A DNA stretch of 64,000 nucleotides from Orobanche coerulescens (lineage: Eukaryota; Streptophyta; Magnoliopsida; Lamiales; Orobanchaceae), in assembly GCA_033398695.1 (NCBI GenBank), contig CM065803.1:49281501-49345500 (forward strand), written 5' to 3'. Both the position numbers and the translations under genes were made by a program. Every line of letters starts with the position of its first letter. Positions within the stretch are counted from its first letter, which is position 1. Below are positions 1 through 10,484 of the stretch, one piece after another. The notes below the pieces were generated by a model. That model ran no database searches. It was not told the origin of the DNA and saw only the letters and a program-made list of their open reading frames with translations.

Positions 1-977
1 TGCCGGGATAACTTATGGTTGTGATTTGTTTGTGATTTGTTTAGCTAGCCAGCTCGGGAGGGTCCTTCGAGGCCTCGAGTGGGATTTGTGGCTTCGTCCC
101 GGTCCTAGGCGATGCATGTGTGTGATTTGTGTAGCTAGCCAGTTCGGGAGGGTCCTTCGAGGCCTCGAGTGGGATTTGTGGCTTCGTCCCGGTCCTAGGC
201 GATGCGCGTGCGCGATTCTGTTTTGTTGATTTTTATGTCCATCGAGGACACGTGATGTTGGGCTCTGGCCCTGTGAATTGTTGTCGGTTTTCTATTTGCG
301 AAAACAAAACCTTTGGGCTGTGACCCTGTTGATTTTTGGAAAGATATGGATTTGATAATCCTAATTTGATTTCTATTAAAACTCCCGAGGGTATTTTAAA
401 CCATCTTGCAAACCATTCTCGTTATTTGTGATCTTTCGGATTTGGAAAGTTTTACTCAAAATCTTGCCTCGGGAAGTACTTTTAGTTACTTTTGGATTTT
501 TGAGGATTCCTGGTTATTGTTATTCGTGGAATGTGAATTGTATGGCTCGTATTTTTGCACTTGTACTTGCACTAGCAAAATAGTGGAGTTTTGCTAACCC
601 CCGAGTATTCGGGGGGTGGATGTCTATTTTTGCATTCAGGTTTTGGAGCATAACACAGGGTCGGCACGAAGGATGATGAAAGACGAATGATACTAATCAC
701 ACGAGGATCCATTAATGTCGTATTGGTCTAGTTGTATTTTCTTTTCCGCTGCAGTATCTTTTCCCCGTTGTACGGGAGTTTATTGTATTTTGACCCCTGC
801 GAGGGTATGCGTTTGGATTTGAGTTGTATGTTATTATTGAAAGACCAAATCGGTCTACTGAGTCATTTTAGCCTTAAAGGCGATGTTTAGATGTTTGATT
901 TTAGTTATCAGCCTGGTAGATCCTCGAGGAGAGGGTCTACGGCGTGTAATATCCCTGAGTGGATTGGGGGTGTCACA
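1..977 (+). repeat. R1 LTR, 3' portion (copy A)
   Basis: This is the last 977 bases of a Tekay-type gypsy LTR, nearly identical to 16010-16986 and ending in the same GGGGGTGTCACA. Both copies are followed by the same flank (ttatctttggggacg), so this is a segmental copy rather than an independent insertion. It contains a roughly 88 bp duplicated unit (about 40-216, with the ctcgggagggtccttcgagg motif twice). The conserved double hairpin lies at 573-615. The upstream part of the LTR is outside the window. Confidence 0.85.
573..615 (+). other. Conserved double hairpin in R1 LTR (copy A)
   Basis: Stem 1 pairs TAGCAAAA (573-580) with TTTTGCTA (589-596). Stem 2 pairs CCCCCGA (598-604) with TCGGGGG (609-615) around a GTAT loop. 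The module lies about 360 bp before the LTR end, so it should be transcribed in the R/U5 leader. Confidence 0.6.
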
Positions 978-1480
978 TTATCTTTGGGGACGACACGCCT
1001 AAACCGAGAGCACTACCGAGGCATATCTCGTCTTGCGTAAAGATGTCTTTCTCAACTCGGCCATTAGTTTTATACGGTTTTCAATTTTTTTTCTTGTAAT
1101 TTCAATGTAGTTTCGAGTTCTGTAATTTTTTTTTCGTTCGACTTCTATAATTTCTGGTTTTCGAGTTGTACTTTTATTTTCCAGTTGTAATTTAGTTTCA
1201 CCCGGCAAGTTTTTCGGGAATAACTTTCCAACACTATCTAATTGTTTGACCGAGTGTTGATGCTTTGTTCCGTTTAAATGTATATTCTTTATCATTAAGA
1301 GTTCGAATCATTCATCAACTATTTTTTATTTGCTATTTTAATTAAATGGGGTTTATGTATGTAAAACTATCACGAGTGCGCTAACCATCAAAATAAACAT
1401 GTATTAGACGAAATACTACCAAATAAAAATAACCTTCCTTGAATGTGGTTGCTAGAATAATAAAATAGTATATAATTATC
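978..1480. other. RPL7 5' flank, no gene seen
   Basis: AT-rich flank between the R1 LTR and the RPL7 promoter. It repeats at 16987-17490. A lysine-rich open frame of 98 codons on the minus strand (999-1295) is present in both copies but has no recognisable motif. I do not call it a gene. Confidence 0.5.
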
Positions 1481-1487
1481 TAAGCGA

Positions 1488-1610
1488 TACATGGGCTTTA
1501 AGCCATATAGTTCAAGTGGACTTGCGCCGTCATTATTTGTAAATATGTCAAGCCCATTCAAGGCCCAACGTCGGCTCTCACAGTATATAATGAAACCAGG
1601 GTTTTCTGTT
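1488..1610 (+). promoter_or_regulatory. RPL7 promoter (copy A)
   Basis: Site II-type elements are visible: TGGGCT (1492-1497), AGCCCA (1551-1556) and GGCCCA (1562-1567). A TATA-like TATATAA (1584-1590) and a telo-box-like AGGGTTTT (1598-1605) follow. Site II plus telo box is the usual combination for plant ribosomal protein genes. That the 5' UTR begins just downstream is inferred. Confidence 0.65.
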
Positions 1611-3166
1611 CATTTTTTGAAGCCTCTCATTACACAAGGAAATCCCTAGTAGCTGTGCCTGCGGTTCTTCGAATCAGGTAATTTGTCAATTCTCGATATT
1701 GTTTTTCTTCTGATTCTGAAACAAATAAAATCTACTCAAGGTTATGTAATTATAATGCGAATGCATCTAATGAAATAATGAAAATGGAGGATTTCGGGAT
1801 TAAATTGGGTTCGGGTTCGGAATATCTTCAGCGTTTCGTTCTATAGTTATATGCTTCAGTTTATTTAGATATTGCGGAGGGTTTCATTATGCTAGATGTT
1901 GCTATTTTTATTTACGGAATGAGTGACTGGAGCAAAAATAAAATATAGTAAAGAACTAAGAAATTCATTTCATTTTTCTTTCTTCCTCGTTTCATGTTTA
2001 TCTGCAACAGAAACTCGTGATATTTGTTTTGGATGCCTGCGTGATTAGATTCTTTGTAGTTCATTTGTATGGTATCAGTTTAAAATGTCGAAAATGATCT
2101 AGTAATCGAGTTGTACGAGCTTAGAAGTAATGAAAAACTGGAGCCAGATAATATATTGTTTGTAAAGACATTTGTTGAACGTCTTTGTAATGTGTACTAT
2201 CTTTGCTTAGAAAACTTGCAAAAGACATGTCTAAAAGTGGGATAATATTGTTTTCTGGTTACCAGACCAGAGTACTTGTTTGAGGATATTGGTTTGTTTT
2301 GTTCAATTGATTTTTATGGATTTACGTGATGTCAATCTTTGTGTGTAAGACCGAAGTAGGATGGATTTTGGTTAGCTTGATCGGCTAAATCTTATATTTC
2401 TATGATCGATAACCCTGTATAGTTTCCTTTTGGTCTAACCGAATAAAGATATGTTGATTTTTATTGCAATGGCAACTCCTACTGATTAGGGTTTGGCCTG
2501 TGCTCTAGCTCAGGGTGAATCATCCTATCGCTTTCTCAATTTTCATCTATGTTGCTGACTCTTACCTCTTCTATTTTTCTTGCTATTTTGTAGAGATGGC
2601 TGAGGTCGGTAAACATTTCGTAGTTCCAGAGTAAGTTTTGAAGAAGCAAAAGAGGGCTGAAGAATGGGCCCTTGCCAAGTCAAAAGACCTATAAGATGCA
2701 AATAAAAAGAAAGCTGAAACCCGGAAATTGATTTGCAAGAATACAAGAGACTATGCAAAGGAGTATGAGGAACAGGTAAACCTGAGTTATCTTCGGTCTA
2801 TGATCAACTTGAAATTTCTACAGTGGTTGGTAGTTTATCACTCCTCTCTTTTTAATTTTCAGTTTAAATTTTGTTGTTCAGGAGAAAGAGTTGATACAAT
2901 TGAAGCGTGAAGCTAGATTGAAAGGTGGCTTTTATGTGAATCGAGAGGCTAGGCTTTTGTTCATCGTCAGAATTCGTGGGTATGGCATTTACTCTATAAC
3001 GTGTTTGTGCATTTTTCACTTCAATGCATATGAAGATTTTTTTTTTTTACATGTATCTATGAAATCTTTCAGAATTAATGTTATGCACCCAACAACCAAG
3101 AAAATCCTGCAGCTTCTGCGTCTGCGACAGGTACTTTTTGTATTTTTGCATCGTGAACAGTGTTTT
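1610..3166 (+). pseudogene. RPL7: 60S ribosomal protein L7 (uL30), 5' fragment, copy A
   Basis: A truncated copy of the RPL7 gene. The 5' UTR exon ends at 1677, and the 5' UTR intron is 1678-2593. Coding exons are 2596-2775 (ATG at 2596), 2882-2979 and 3073-3130, all with GT-AG borders. The frame encodes the L7 N-terminal region and the start of the uL30 fold (for example [12 protein letters not shown] and [12 protein letters not shown]). Two in-frame TAA codons (2632-2634, codon 13; 2692-2694, codon 33) are shared with copy B, so they predate the duplication. Exon 3 starts with GAG, so the third stop of copy B is absent here. Exons 5-7 are missing: homology ends at 3166 in intron 4, where retrotransposon R1 internal sequence begins. 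Confidence 0.85.
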
Positions 3167-3167
3167 C
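3158..3167 (+). other. Duplication junction at a hAT terminus
   Basis: Copy A reads ATCGTGAA then CAGTGTTTT (3158-3166). These match the TSD and the first nine bases of the hAT element in copy B (19159-19175). From 3167 the sequence is R1 internal DNA. The breakpoint therefore appears to lie inside the hAT terminal inverted repeat. Confidence 0.55.
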
Positions 3168-4192
3168 AATGTTTAGAAACACTTTTATTTAGACCCGAGG
3201 GTCGAATATTCTGAAAATTTACACTAAGAGAAAGTGTCCTCATTTTTATCAAATGCGAAATGGTTCTCCAAAGTCTCGATAATGATGTCTCACGTTTGTA
3301 CTTTTTTTGAAAGGTGATACTCAAGATCAACCGGTGTTCTTCTAAAATTATTTTCAAAATGAGGTTTTCGTTTTTAAAACCTATCCATTCCTGTTTAAGG
3401 GCTGGGTATGTATGTATGATGTTCGCGTTCTCATTACGATGTTTGCTCCCGAGTATGATCGAATTGGCGGTGTGAGCGTTGAGTCGCCTTCCACACAATT
3501 GTTGTGTTAACCCTCTGTGAGAGGTGGGATGTTGGTGTTGAATATTGTCGACTCGTGGTGATTTCTGCGTTGTTGCGCGTGTGCGAGCTGTTAGAGCTTG
3601 GTTTGGTATGGCCGTGTGCATCGTGTCGTTAGATTATGTGTCGGTTGTTTAATGTCTTGTTACCTTGCTCCTGTTTTTGTGAATTTCGTGGATGAGGTCG
3701 GGGGTAATACCCATACTATTTTGACTTCTGTATTTTCTCTTTCTCCAGTCTATTGATTCGCTCGTGTTCGTTGATACTGTCAGAACTTGTTTTATATTTC
3801 GGGTTCATCATTCGAACGAGCTGTGATCTTGTTTTGGGTCGATCTAGTTATCGCTGTGACTTTTTCGAGTTCGGTTCGATTCTTGTGAACCTTGTTCGGA
3901 AGTGACATCATTTGGTTCTATTAACTCTTCTATTCGACGTGGATCAGATTTTGAATTTCTCTATTTTCGACTCTGTCGACTCGTTTATGTTCGTTGACAT
4001 TTTTTGAACATTCCCTATCCCTTGCTTTTGTTGATCGAACGAGTGTGGTATTGTTTCGGAATAACTCGTTTGTCGTTGTGACTTTTCAATCGCTATTCCC
4101 TTTCCTGTGGATCTTATGGGAATGCATGTCTTGTTGTTCTCACCAGATAATCCTGGGAGTTGTTGTTTGAATTTTATTATCCTTCGTGTTTC
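3167..4192 (+). mobile_element. R1 internal region, left part (no coding domains)
   Basis: Non-coding internal DNA of a Tekay-type element. The first part resembles by eye the pre-gag leader of R8 near 53200-53700. The second part (about 3950-4170) matches closely the post-gag region of R8 at 55670-55890. No gag or pol can be read. The region is interrupted at 4192 by R2 and resumes at 13425. R1 thus looks like a non-autonomous element, but its 5' side was lost at the 3166 junction. Confidence 0.65.
4188..4192. other. R2 target-site duplication, left (GTTTC)
   Basis: GTTTC precedes the left LTR and recurs at 13425-13429. Flanking R1 sequence is contiguous when compared with the uninterrupted R8 copy around 55925-55960. 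Confidence 0.85.
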
Positions 4193-4596
4193 TGTAACAC
4201 CCTCAAGATATTCGAGGTATATTACAGCGCCGTGAATCCCTATATGGGACCCACCAGGCTGAACAGCATCGTACTCATCGACTCACATAAACGACAACCA
4301 ACACCATGTCATAAAGACGCAAAACAGAATAATCCACCCGGTTCAACCGGTCAAACATAACATCATCAATCAACACAAACATATAGGCAACAATACAATC
4401 CGGACGAACAAGAACTCTTAAGTACTCGAGTACAACTATTAGTTCAAAAGCCACAAAAGATGAAAAGACAAAAAGACATTAAGACGTCACTTATGCACAA
4501 TCATCACGCATGACCATCATCCGTGTACTGGTCCAGTGCCCGCTCGTCCCGATGAACTTGACCTGAAATTCATAAAACGAATTTCCCCAAAACGGG

Positions 4597-4623
4597 TCCC
4601 CAGAGGAGTTAGCAATTACGCTA
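4597..4623 (-). other. Double hairpin in R2 3' LTR
   Basis: In element orientation, stem 1 is TAGC(gtaatt)GCTA and stem 2 is CTCC(tct)GGGG. The right LTR (11655-11680) has a perfect CCCC(tct)GGGG. It occupies the same relative position as the hairpins in R1 and R8. Confidence 0.55.
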
Positions 4624-4757
4624 GTACAAGTAACCAGATGAACAACTTACATCTTACACATATAGTAAATGCATGCAATAAGGAAAACCGTTCGAAAGCA
4701 CTCATTTCCGGAAATGCCAATATCAAATCACATTTGTAAAAATACACCACAATTAAC

Positions 4758-4962
4758 CGCGGATCCACCCCTCCGTGGACCCCTACCGAGACCCCGTCGG
4801 ATCTAACCCGTAGTGGTTAAAAGCAAGCTCGCGGATCCACCCCTCCGTGGACCCCTACCGAGACCCCGTCGGATCTAACCCGTAGTGGTTAAAAGCAAGC
4901 TCGCGGATCCACCCCTCCGTGGACCCCTACCGAGACCCCGTCGGATCTAACCCGTAGTGAGC
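4758..4962. repeat. 72 bp tandem repeat, 2.8 copies, R2 3' LTR
   Basis: Units start at 4758, 4830 and 4902 with cgcggatccacccctccg. The same array is at 11815-12019 in the other LTR, so it was part of the element when it inserted. Confidence 0.9.
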
Positions 4963-5564
4963 GTACACACACACACCAATTCTCATACAATACTACTATG
5001 TCAAGATTGTAAGTTCATAAGGATACTTGCCTCGATTAAATAGACGACGACACGAACGGAACGGAAGAATCAAGCACGACCGTGAGGAACCGACGAGAAT
5101 GAACCTAACGATTCGAATAGTACAATCACAACCACTTCTAAACGATTATGGAAATGGAATACACTGAAAACCGCCTACGATTCATGTATATTCATACAAA
5201 AATAACAACGAGGGCGGACCACAACCAAACCCTCTCGATTTTGCAAAACCATGAAAATATACCATGAATCCGTAGGAAAACTAATTATATCAACAAGATT
5301 AATCATATTCATCATGAATCCACCAACAAAACGGAACGAATCGGAAGGAAAACCCAAAACCCCCAAATTATCCAAAAGTAGGGTTCTAAGAGATTTACCG
5401 TGGATTAGGACGAAAGATTCGTGTTGATGTTGATATAATACTCCAAGAACTCAAGAAGGATGATGGGTGAGATGATTGGAGGAAGAAATCGCCAAGAGAA
5501 CGCCTCGGAATCGCCTTCGCCGCGGAGAGAGGAAGAAATGAGATTTTGTGATTATCTCGGTCAA

Positions 5565-5589
5565 CTCCCTGGTTTATATAGCCAGGGAG
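5565..5589 (-). promoter_or_regulatory. TATA box inside an 8 bp inverted repeat, R2 3' LTR
   Basis: CTCCCTGG (5565-5572) and CCAGGGAG (5582-5589) flank TTTATATAG, which reads CTATATAAA in element orientation. The palindrome array lies directly upstream of it in element orientation. The same arrangement is at 12624-12648. Confidence 0.6.
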
Positions 5590-5592
5590 TGT

Positions 5593-6117
5593 TAGCGCAC
5601 GCTAAAACCTCAAGGTTAGCGTGCGCTAACGGGATAAGATTACAAACTCTACCGTTAGCGTCCCAGTCCAGTAGCCAGGTAATTAGCCGTTAGCGTGCGC
5701 TACTCGATACGTAGCGTGCGCTAATAACTTCTCGGTAGCGCGCGCTATCGACCAATAGCGTGCGCTACCCGAACATCAGCCGAGTCCAGTAGCCAAATGC
5801 CCAGAACTCACCTGACCCGTTAGCGTGCGCTACCATACAAGCGTAGCGTGCGCTAACTAGCATCTGATTGAGTTCAGAAGTAAACTGCCCGATCTTTGAT
5901 AGTCACACTAGCGCGCTACTGAACAACTTAACGTGCGCTAGTCTCCCGACATTAGCGTGCGCTAGACAAGATAGCGTGCGCTAAGCCGATAGTCCAGAGG
6001 CCTGGGAGTTAAGCGCCACCCCGGGGTTCACTCGCTAGCGCGCGCTACGAAGTAAACGTAGCGTGCGCTACAAAGGAACTTCTAGCGCGCGCTATGCAGA
6101 AAAATTAGCGTGCGCTA
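5593..6117. repeat. TAGCGYGCGCTA palindrome array, R2 3' LTR
   Basis: About 16 copies of TAGCGTGCGCTA or TAGCGCGCGCTA, some shortened, lie in 525 bp with otherwise unrelated spacers. TAGCGCGCGCTA is a perfect palindrome and TAGCGTGCGCTA is off by one base. The array is in U3, next to the TATA box. The other LTR has the same array at 12652-13180. Confidence 0.9.
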
Positions 6118-6361
6118 GGTACAGAACACAAACAGTCCACTACACCAGAATACGAACGAAACATCCAACGGAACACCTCAAAACGCATCATAGCAGAGAA
6201 TGAATCCACGGCAACCCCGAAACGGCGGTTCCGCACAACAATTACAAGAATCAAATCAAAAGATGACGGAAAAGTTACACTGAAGGATACACGAGGGTCA
6301 CTACAATCGAGAATTACACCGGAAATACAATTACAAGGGAAAGAAAAATGCGGATATTACA

Positions 6362-6376
6362 TTCTACCCCTCTAAA
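6362..6376 (-). other. R2 polypurine tract
   Basis: The minus strand reads TTTAGAGGGGTAGAA immediately before the 3' LTR. It is preceded by the GGGACGAAACTT stretch that also precedes the LTRs of R1 and R8. Confidence 0.8.
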
Positions 6377-6396
6377 AATAAGTTTCGTCCCGAAAC

Positions 6397-7149
6397 TTAA
6401 GAAACAAACAACTCGGGGTACCTAGCACGCATACTATCTTCGGTTTCCCAAGTTGCCTCCTCGACACCGTGTCTCGACCACTGCACCTTGACCAAAGGTA
6501 TGGTCTTATGCCTCAATCGTTTCTCACGATGCTCCAAAATCTTCAAAGGGCACTCTTCAAAAGTAACATCTTCGGCGACATCAATCTCACCATAATCGAT
6601 TATGTGACTAGGATCCGGGACATATTTCCTCAACTGGGAAACATGAAAAGTGCTATGAACATGACTCAAGGCCGGAGGTAACGCCAAACGGTATGCCAAC
6701 CCACCTACTCGCTCGAGGATCTCAAAGAGGCCGATAAATCTCGGACTCAACTTCCCTTTCTTCCCGAAACGAAAAACTCCCTTCGTCGGCGACACCTTTA
6801 GCAAAACGTGGTCTCCCACCTCCAATTCCAAAGGTCGACGACGGACGTCGGCATACGACTTCTGTCGACTCTGGGCAGTCAACATCCGTTCCCGAATTAC
6901 TTCTATCTTCCGCCTCGTCTCTAAAACGACATCCGGCTCGGTCCCGACCAAATCGGACGCCTCATCCCAACAAATAGGTGATCGACATCGCCGCCCATAA
7001 AGTGCCTCATACGGTGCCATCCGAATCGACGCGTGCCAACTGTTGTTGTACGTGAATTCGATCAATGGCAAATGCTCCTCCAGATCTCTACTCCAATCGA
7101 GCACAAGCACGCAACAAATCCTCGAATGTCCGGATAGTGCGTTGATCAT
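6397..7149 (-). pseudogene. R2 pol: integrase C-terminal part and chromodomain
   Basis: The open frame continues the integrase after a frameshift near 7110. It covers the end of the catalytic core (FTYNNSWHASIRMAPYEALY), the C-terminal GPY/F-like region (RFIGLFEILERVGGLAYRLALP) and a C-terminal chromodomain, ending in a natural stop about 20 bp before the polypurine tract. Chromodomains of this type bind modified histone H3 and bias insertion towards heterochromatin (family knowledge). The frame itself is undamaged. Confidence 0.88.
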
Positions 7150-8395
7150 CCATCATTTGGGGATGAAAAGAGGTACTCAAATGTAAACGGGTACCCAATG
7201 CCTTATGCACCGCCTGCCAGAAGTGCGATACAAAACGGCCGTCACGATCCGAAACAATAGACTTCGGAGTACCGTGAAGTCTCACAATCTGCGCGATAAA
7301 CACACGAGCTAACTTCTCCGGGCCCCAAGTATCCTTGATGCCCAGAAAATGTGCCGACTTGGTCAGGCGATCAACAATCACCCATACCATATTCATGCCC
7401 GACCTCGATCTCGGCAAACTCGTAACGAAATCCATCGATATATCTTCCCATTTCCATTCCGGAACGGGAAGTGACTGCAATAACCCAGCCGGTCGCTGAT
7501 GCTCGATCTTGACCTGCTGACAAGTCAAACATCTCGCTACAAACTGTGCGACCTCATCCTTCATATCATTCCACCAGAAATTTCTTCTCAGGTCCTTGTA
7601 CATCTTACTCGAACCAGGATGAACGGAATAAGGTGTAGCATGGGCCTCCCGTAAGATACTCTGCCTCAACTCTGAGTCGTTCGGCACACAAAGCCGACTC
7701 TGAAATCTCAAAATACCATCCTCGTGAATCACAAACCCAGGAGACTTTCCCTTAAGAACGTTCTCTCGGATTTGAGTAATCATCGGATCCCCTGATTGCT
7801 TCAGCTTAATTTCATCGATCAAAGACGACGAAATCTCTAAAGCACGAAGTTGCCCGATGGCTCCAGGCAACAAAACTTCAACATCTAACTCGATCAAAGC
7901 CCGCCGAAGCTCAGACTGAGATGTAAGGATCTCAAGCGTTCGCAACGCAACTGGTTTCCGACTCAAGGCGTCGGCCACGACGTTCGCCTTGCCCAGATGA
8001 TAAAGGATCTCGAGGTCATAATCCTTAATCAACTCTAACCACCTCCTCTGCCTCATATTCAACTCTCGCTGAGTAAATATGTATTTCAGACTTTTATGAT
8101 CGGTAAAAATCTGACATGTAGAGCCGAAAAGATAGTGACGCCAAATCTTGAGCGCAAAAACGACTACCGCTAACTCCAAATCATGAGTAGGGTAGTTCAG
8201 CTCATACGGCCTCAACTGTCTCGACGCATAGGCAATGGTCTTGCCGTGCTGCATTAATACACACCCAAGACCTTGACCCGAAGCATCGCTATAAACGGCA
8301 AAACCCTCGTTGCCACATGGCAACGCCAAAACTGGGGCTGAAGTCAAACGCTTCTTCAGTTCCTCAAAACTCGACTGCCTCTCGTCATTCCGCAT
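7088..8395 (-). pseudogene. R2 pol: RNase H and integrase N-terminal/core
   Basis: Begins with the RT/RNase H junction. It shows RNase H motifs ([38 protein letters not shown]), the integrase zinc finger ([10 protein letters not shown]...CLTCQQVK) and the catalytic core with the first two acidic residues ([18 protein letters not shown]). The third motif is damaged: after FHPQ the residues that normally lead to the catalytic Glu are replaced, and the frame is lost near 7110. Expected order and spacing are otherwise normal for Ty3/gypsy. Confidence 0.85.
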
Positions 8396-10429
8396 TTAAC
8401 TTCTCGGATTTCGGAGCAAGCTGCGTAAGTGGCGAGCCGATTCGAAACCCTCGACGAACCTACGGTAGTAGCCAGCTAAACCCAAGAAACTACGGAGCTC
8501 CTTCACATTCTTGGGCGGTGCCCAATCCAACACTGCCTCAATCTTCTGTGGATCCACACGAACCCCCTCGGCTGAAATCACGTGACCTAAAAACATCACT
8601 TCCTTCAGCCAGAACTCACATTTCGAGAACTTTGCATAGAGTTGCTCGGTCCTCAAAATGTCTAATACTACCCGCAAATGATGGGCATGCTCTTCCTCAT
8701 TCCTCGAATAAATAAGAATATCGTCAATAAAGACGACGACGCACTTATCCAGATACTCGATAAAAACTTTGTTCATCAATTGCATGAACACCGCCGGCGC
8801 ATTAGTTAACCCGAAAGGCATGACTACGAACTCATAATGCCCGTACCTCATCCGAAAGGCTGTTTTCGGCACATCGGACTCTCTCACCCGGAGCTGATAG
8901 TACCCCGATTTCAAATCAATTTTCGAGAATACCGCAGCTCCCTGCAACTGATCGAACAAGTCATCAATTCGCGGCAAAGGATACTTGTTCTTGATGGTCA
9001 CCTTGTTTAGTTCGCGGTAGTCGATACACAAACGTAGTGAGCCATCCTTCTTCCGCACAAACAGGACCGGTGCGCCCCAAGGCGAGGCACTCGGTCGAAC
9101 ATACCCCGACTCAAGAAGCTCACTCAACTGCTTCTTCAACTCTGCCATCTCTGAAGGTGCCATGCGATACGGCGCCTTCGAAATCGGAGCCGCGCCCGGC
9201 TCTAACTCTATAGCAAACTCAACCTCACGATCCGGTGGCAATCCCGGTAACTCGTCAGGAAATACATCAGGGAACTCATTAACGACTGGAATCGACGAAA
9301 GCTCGACTCCACCATCCTCCGCCTTCAAGGCGTAGCACCAATATCCAGTACACCCCTTTCGCAGGAGTCTCATCGCCTTCAAGGCGTTAATAACAAATTT
9401 CTGGTTTCCCCTCTTTCGCCCCGCGAAAGAGTGCTCGGTGCCGTCCTCGGCTAACATAGTGATGATTCTCGTGCGGTAGTTCATGATCGCACCATGCCGC
9501 TCGAGCCAATCATCCCCAAGAATCAAATCCTCACCCTCGATACTCACAACAATAAGATTAGAGGGCCAAGTCCTCTCACAAATAAGTACAGAACAGTCTC
9601 GAACCTCCTGATCACCAACAATCCTATCACCGCTAGGAAGCTTAACGATGAAGTGTTCACAAGGCATCAAACAGTCGAGACTCAAACGGCGCACACAATC
9701 CAAAGATATGAACGAATGCGTAGCACCAGAATCGAAAAGCACACTGACAAGATGAGAAAGAATATAAACGGTACCTATCGCCACGGTAGCCGCTGGGTCA
9801 TCGGTCCTCCGCATCTCATAAACCCGCGGATGGGCGGAGCCGACACTGGAAGCTCCCCCCTTAGAGGGCTGACCCCGACCTCTCCCCCGACTAGCACTCG
9901 GCGGAGACTGAGGAGCAAACGATCCCTGATTCACACTTGGTTCCCTAGGCGCTGGGATGGAAGTCCGGGCACCCACAATTCTCTCCCTCTCGGCACAGAA
10001 AGCCGCCTTGTGGCCCGGTTGGCCACACTGATTACATATCAACAAAGGACTCGGGCAATTACGACTGATGTGGCCTGGCTGGCCACAGTTAAAACACTTC
10101 ACCTCTCGAGAAGGGGCACTGGCAGCCCTGCGGGGAAACCCAGTAGATCGAGCTGGGCCACCACCAGCGGAAAAGTTAGCAGACTGAAATTTCTGCTGAC
10201 CCCCACCTTTGTGGCCCGAAAAATTCCCGGCGGACTTCTGCTTCTTACTCTCGCAAGCCGCCTCACTCGCCGTCACGGACATATCGTATGCGAGGGCCCT
10301 ACTCTGATAATCCTTCAAGGTAGTACATACGAGCCCCGACATATAGTCCCGAATCGACGACTTCATCCGTCTGGAGAAATGGAAAATTTTGTCGCTCTCC
10401 TCGACAACTTGGGTCTTCACATAACCCAA
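8396..10429 (-). pseudogene. R2 gag C-terminus, protease and reverse transcriptase
   Basis: A 677-codon frame. In order it has the gag C-terminal part with two CCHC knuckles ([14 protein letters not shown] and [14 protein letters not shown]), a protease with intact active site ([13 protein letters not shown]), and RT with [20 protein letters not shown], the catalytic FIDDILIYS and [11 protein letters not shown]. The start given is simply the first ATG; translation should come from gag upstream. At the 3' end the frame is lost between about 8395 and 8445, in the RT/RNase H connection, so gag-pol is not continuous. Tekay elements normally encode gag-pol in one frame. Confidence 0.9.
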
Positions 10430-10484
10430 CTCCTTGTTAAAATCAGCAATAGCTTGAGCTACGGGGATATCCCGTGGTTGAGCA

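Larger units (their letters stand above)
4193..6361 (-). repeat. R2 3' LTR
   Basis: Starts TGTAACACCC and ends ATATTACA on the plus strand, giving TG...CA termini in element orientation. It pairs with 11254-13424. Inside are a 72 bp tandem repeat, the double hairpin, a TATA box in an inverted repeat and a palindrome array. Differences from the other LTR are few and clustered. Confidence 0.92.

Noticed and set aside
999..1295. Lysine-rich minus-strand open frame of 98 codons, also at 17008-17304
   Set aside because: It exists in both segmental copies, which only shows shared ancestry. It has no known motif and lies upstream of a divergent promoter without signals of its own.
5593..6117. CRISPR-like array
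   Set aside because: Regular-looking short repeats in the R2 LTR have irregular spacers, are palindromic and occur in a plant LTR. Nothing resembling cas genes is present.
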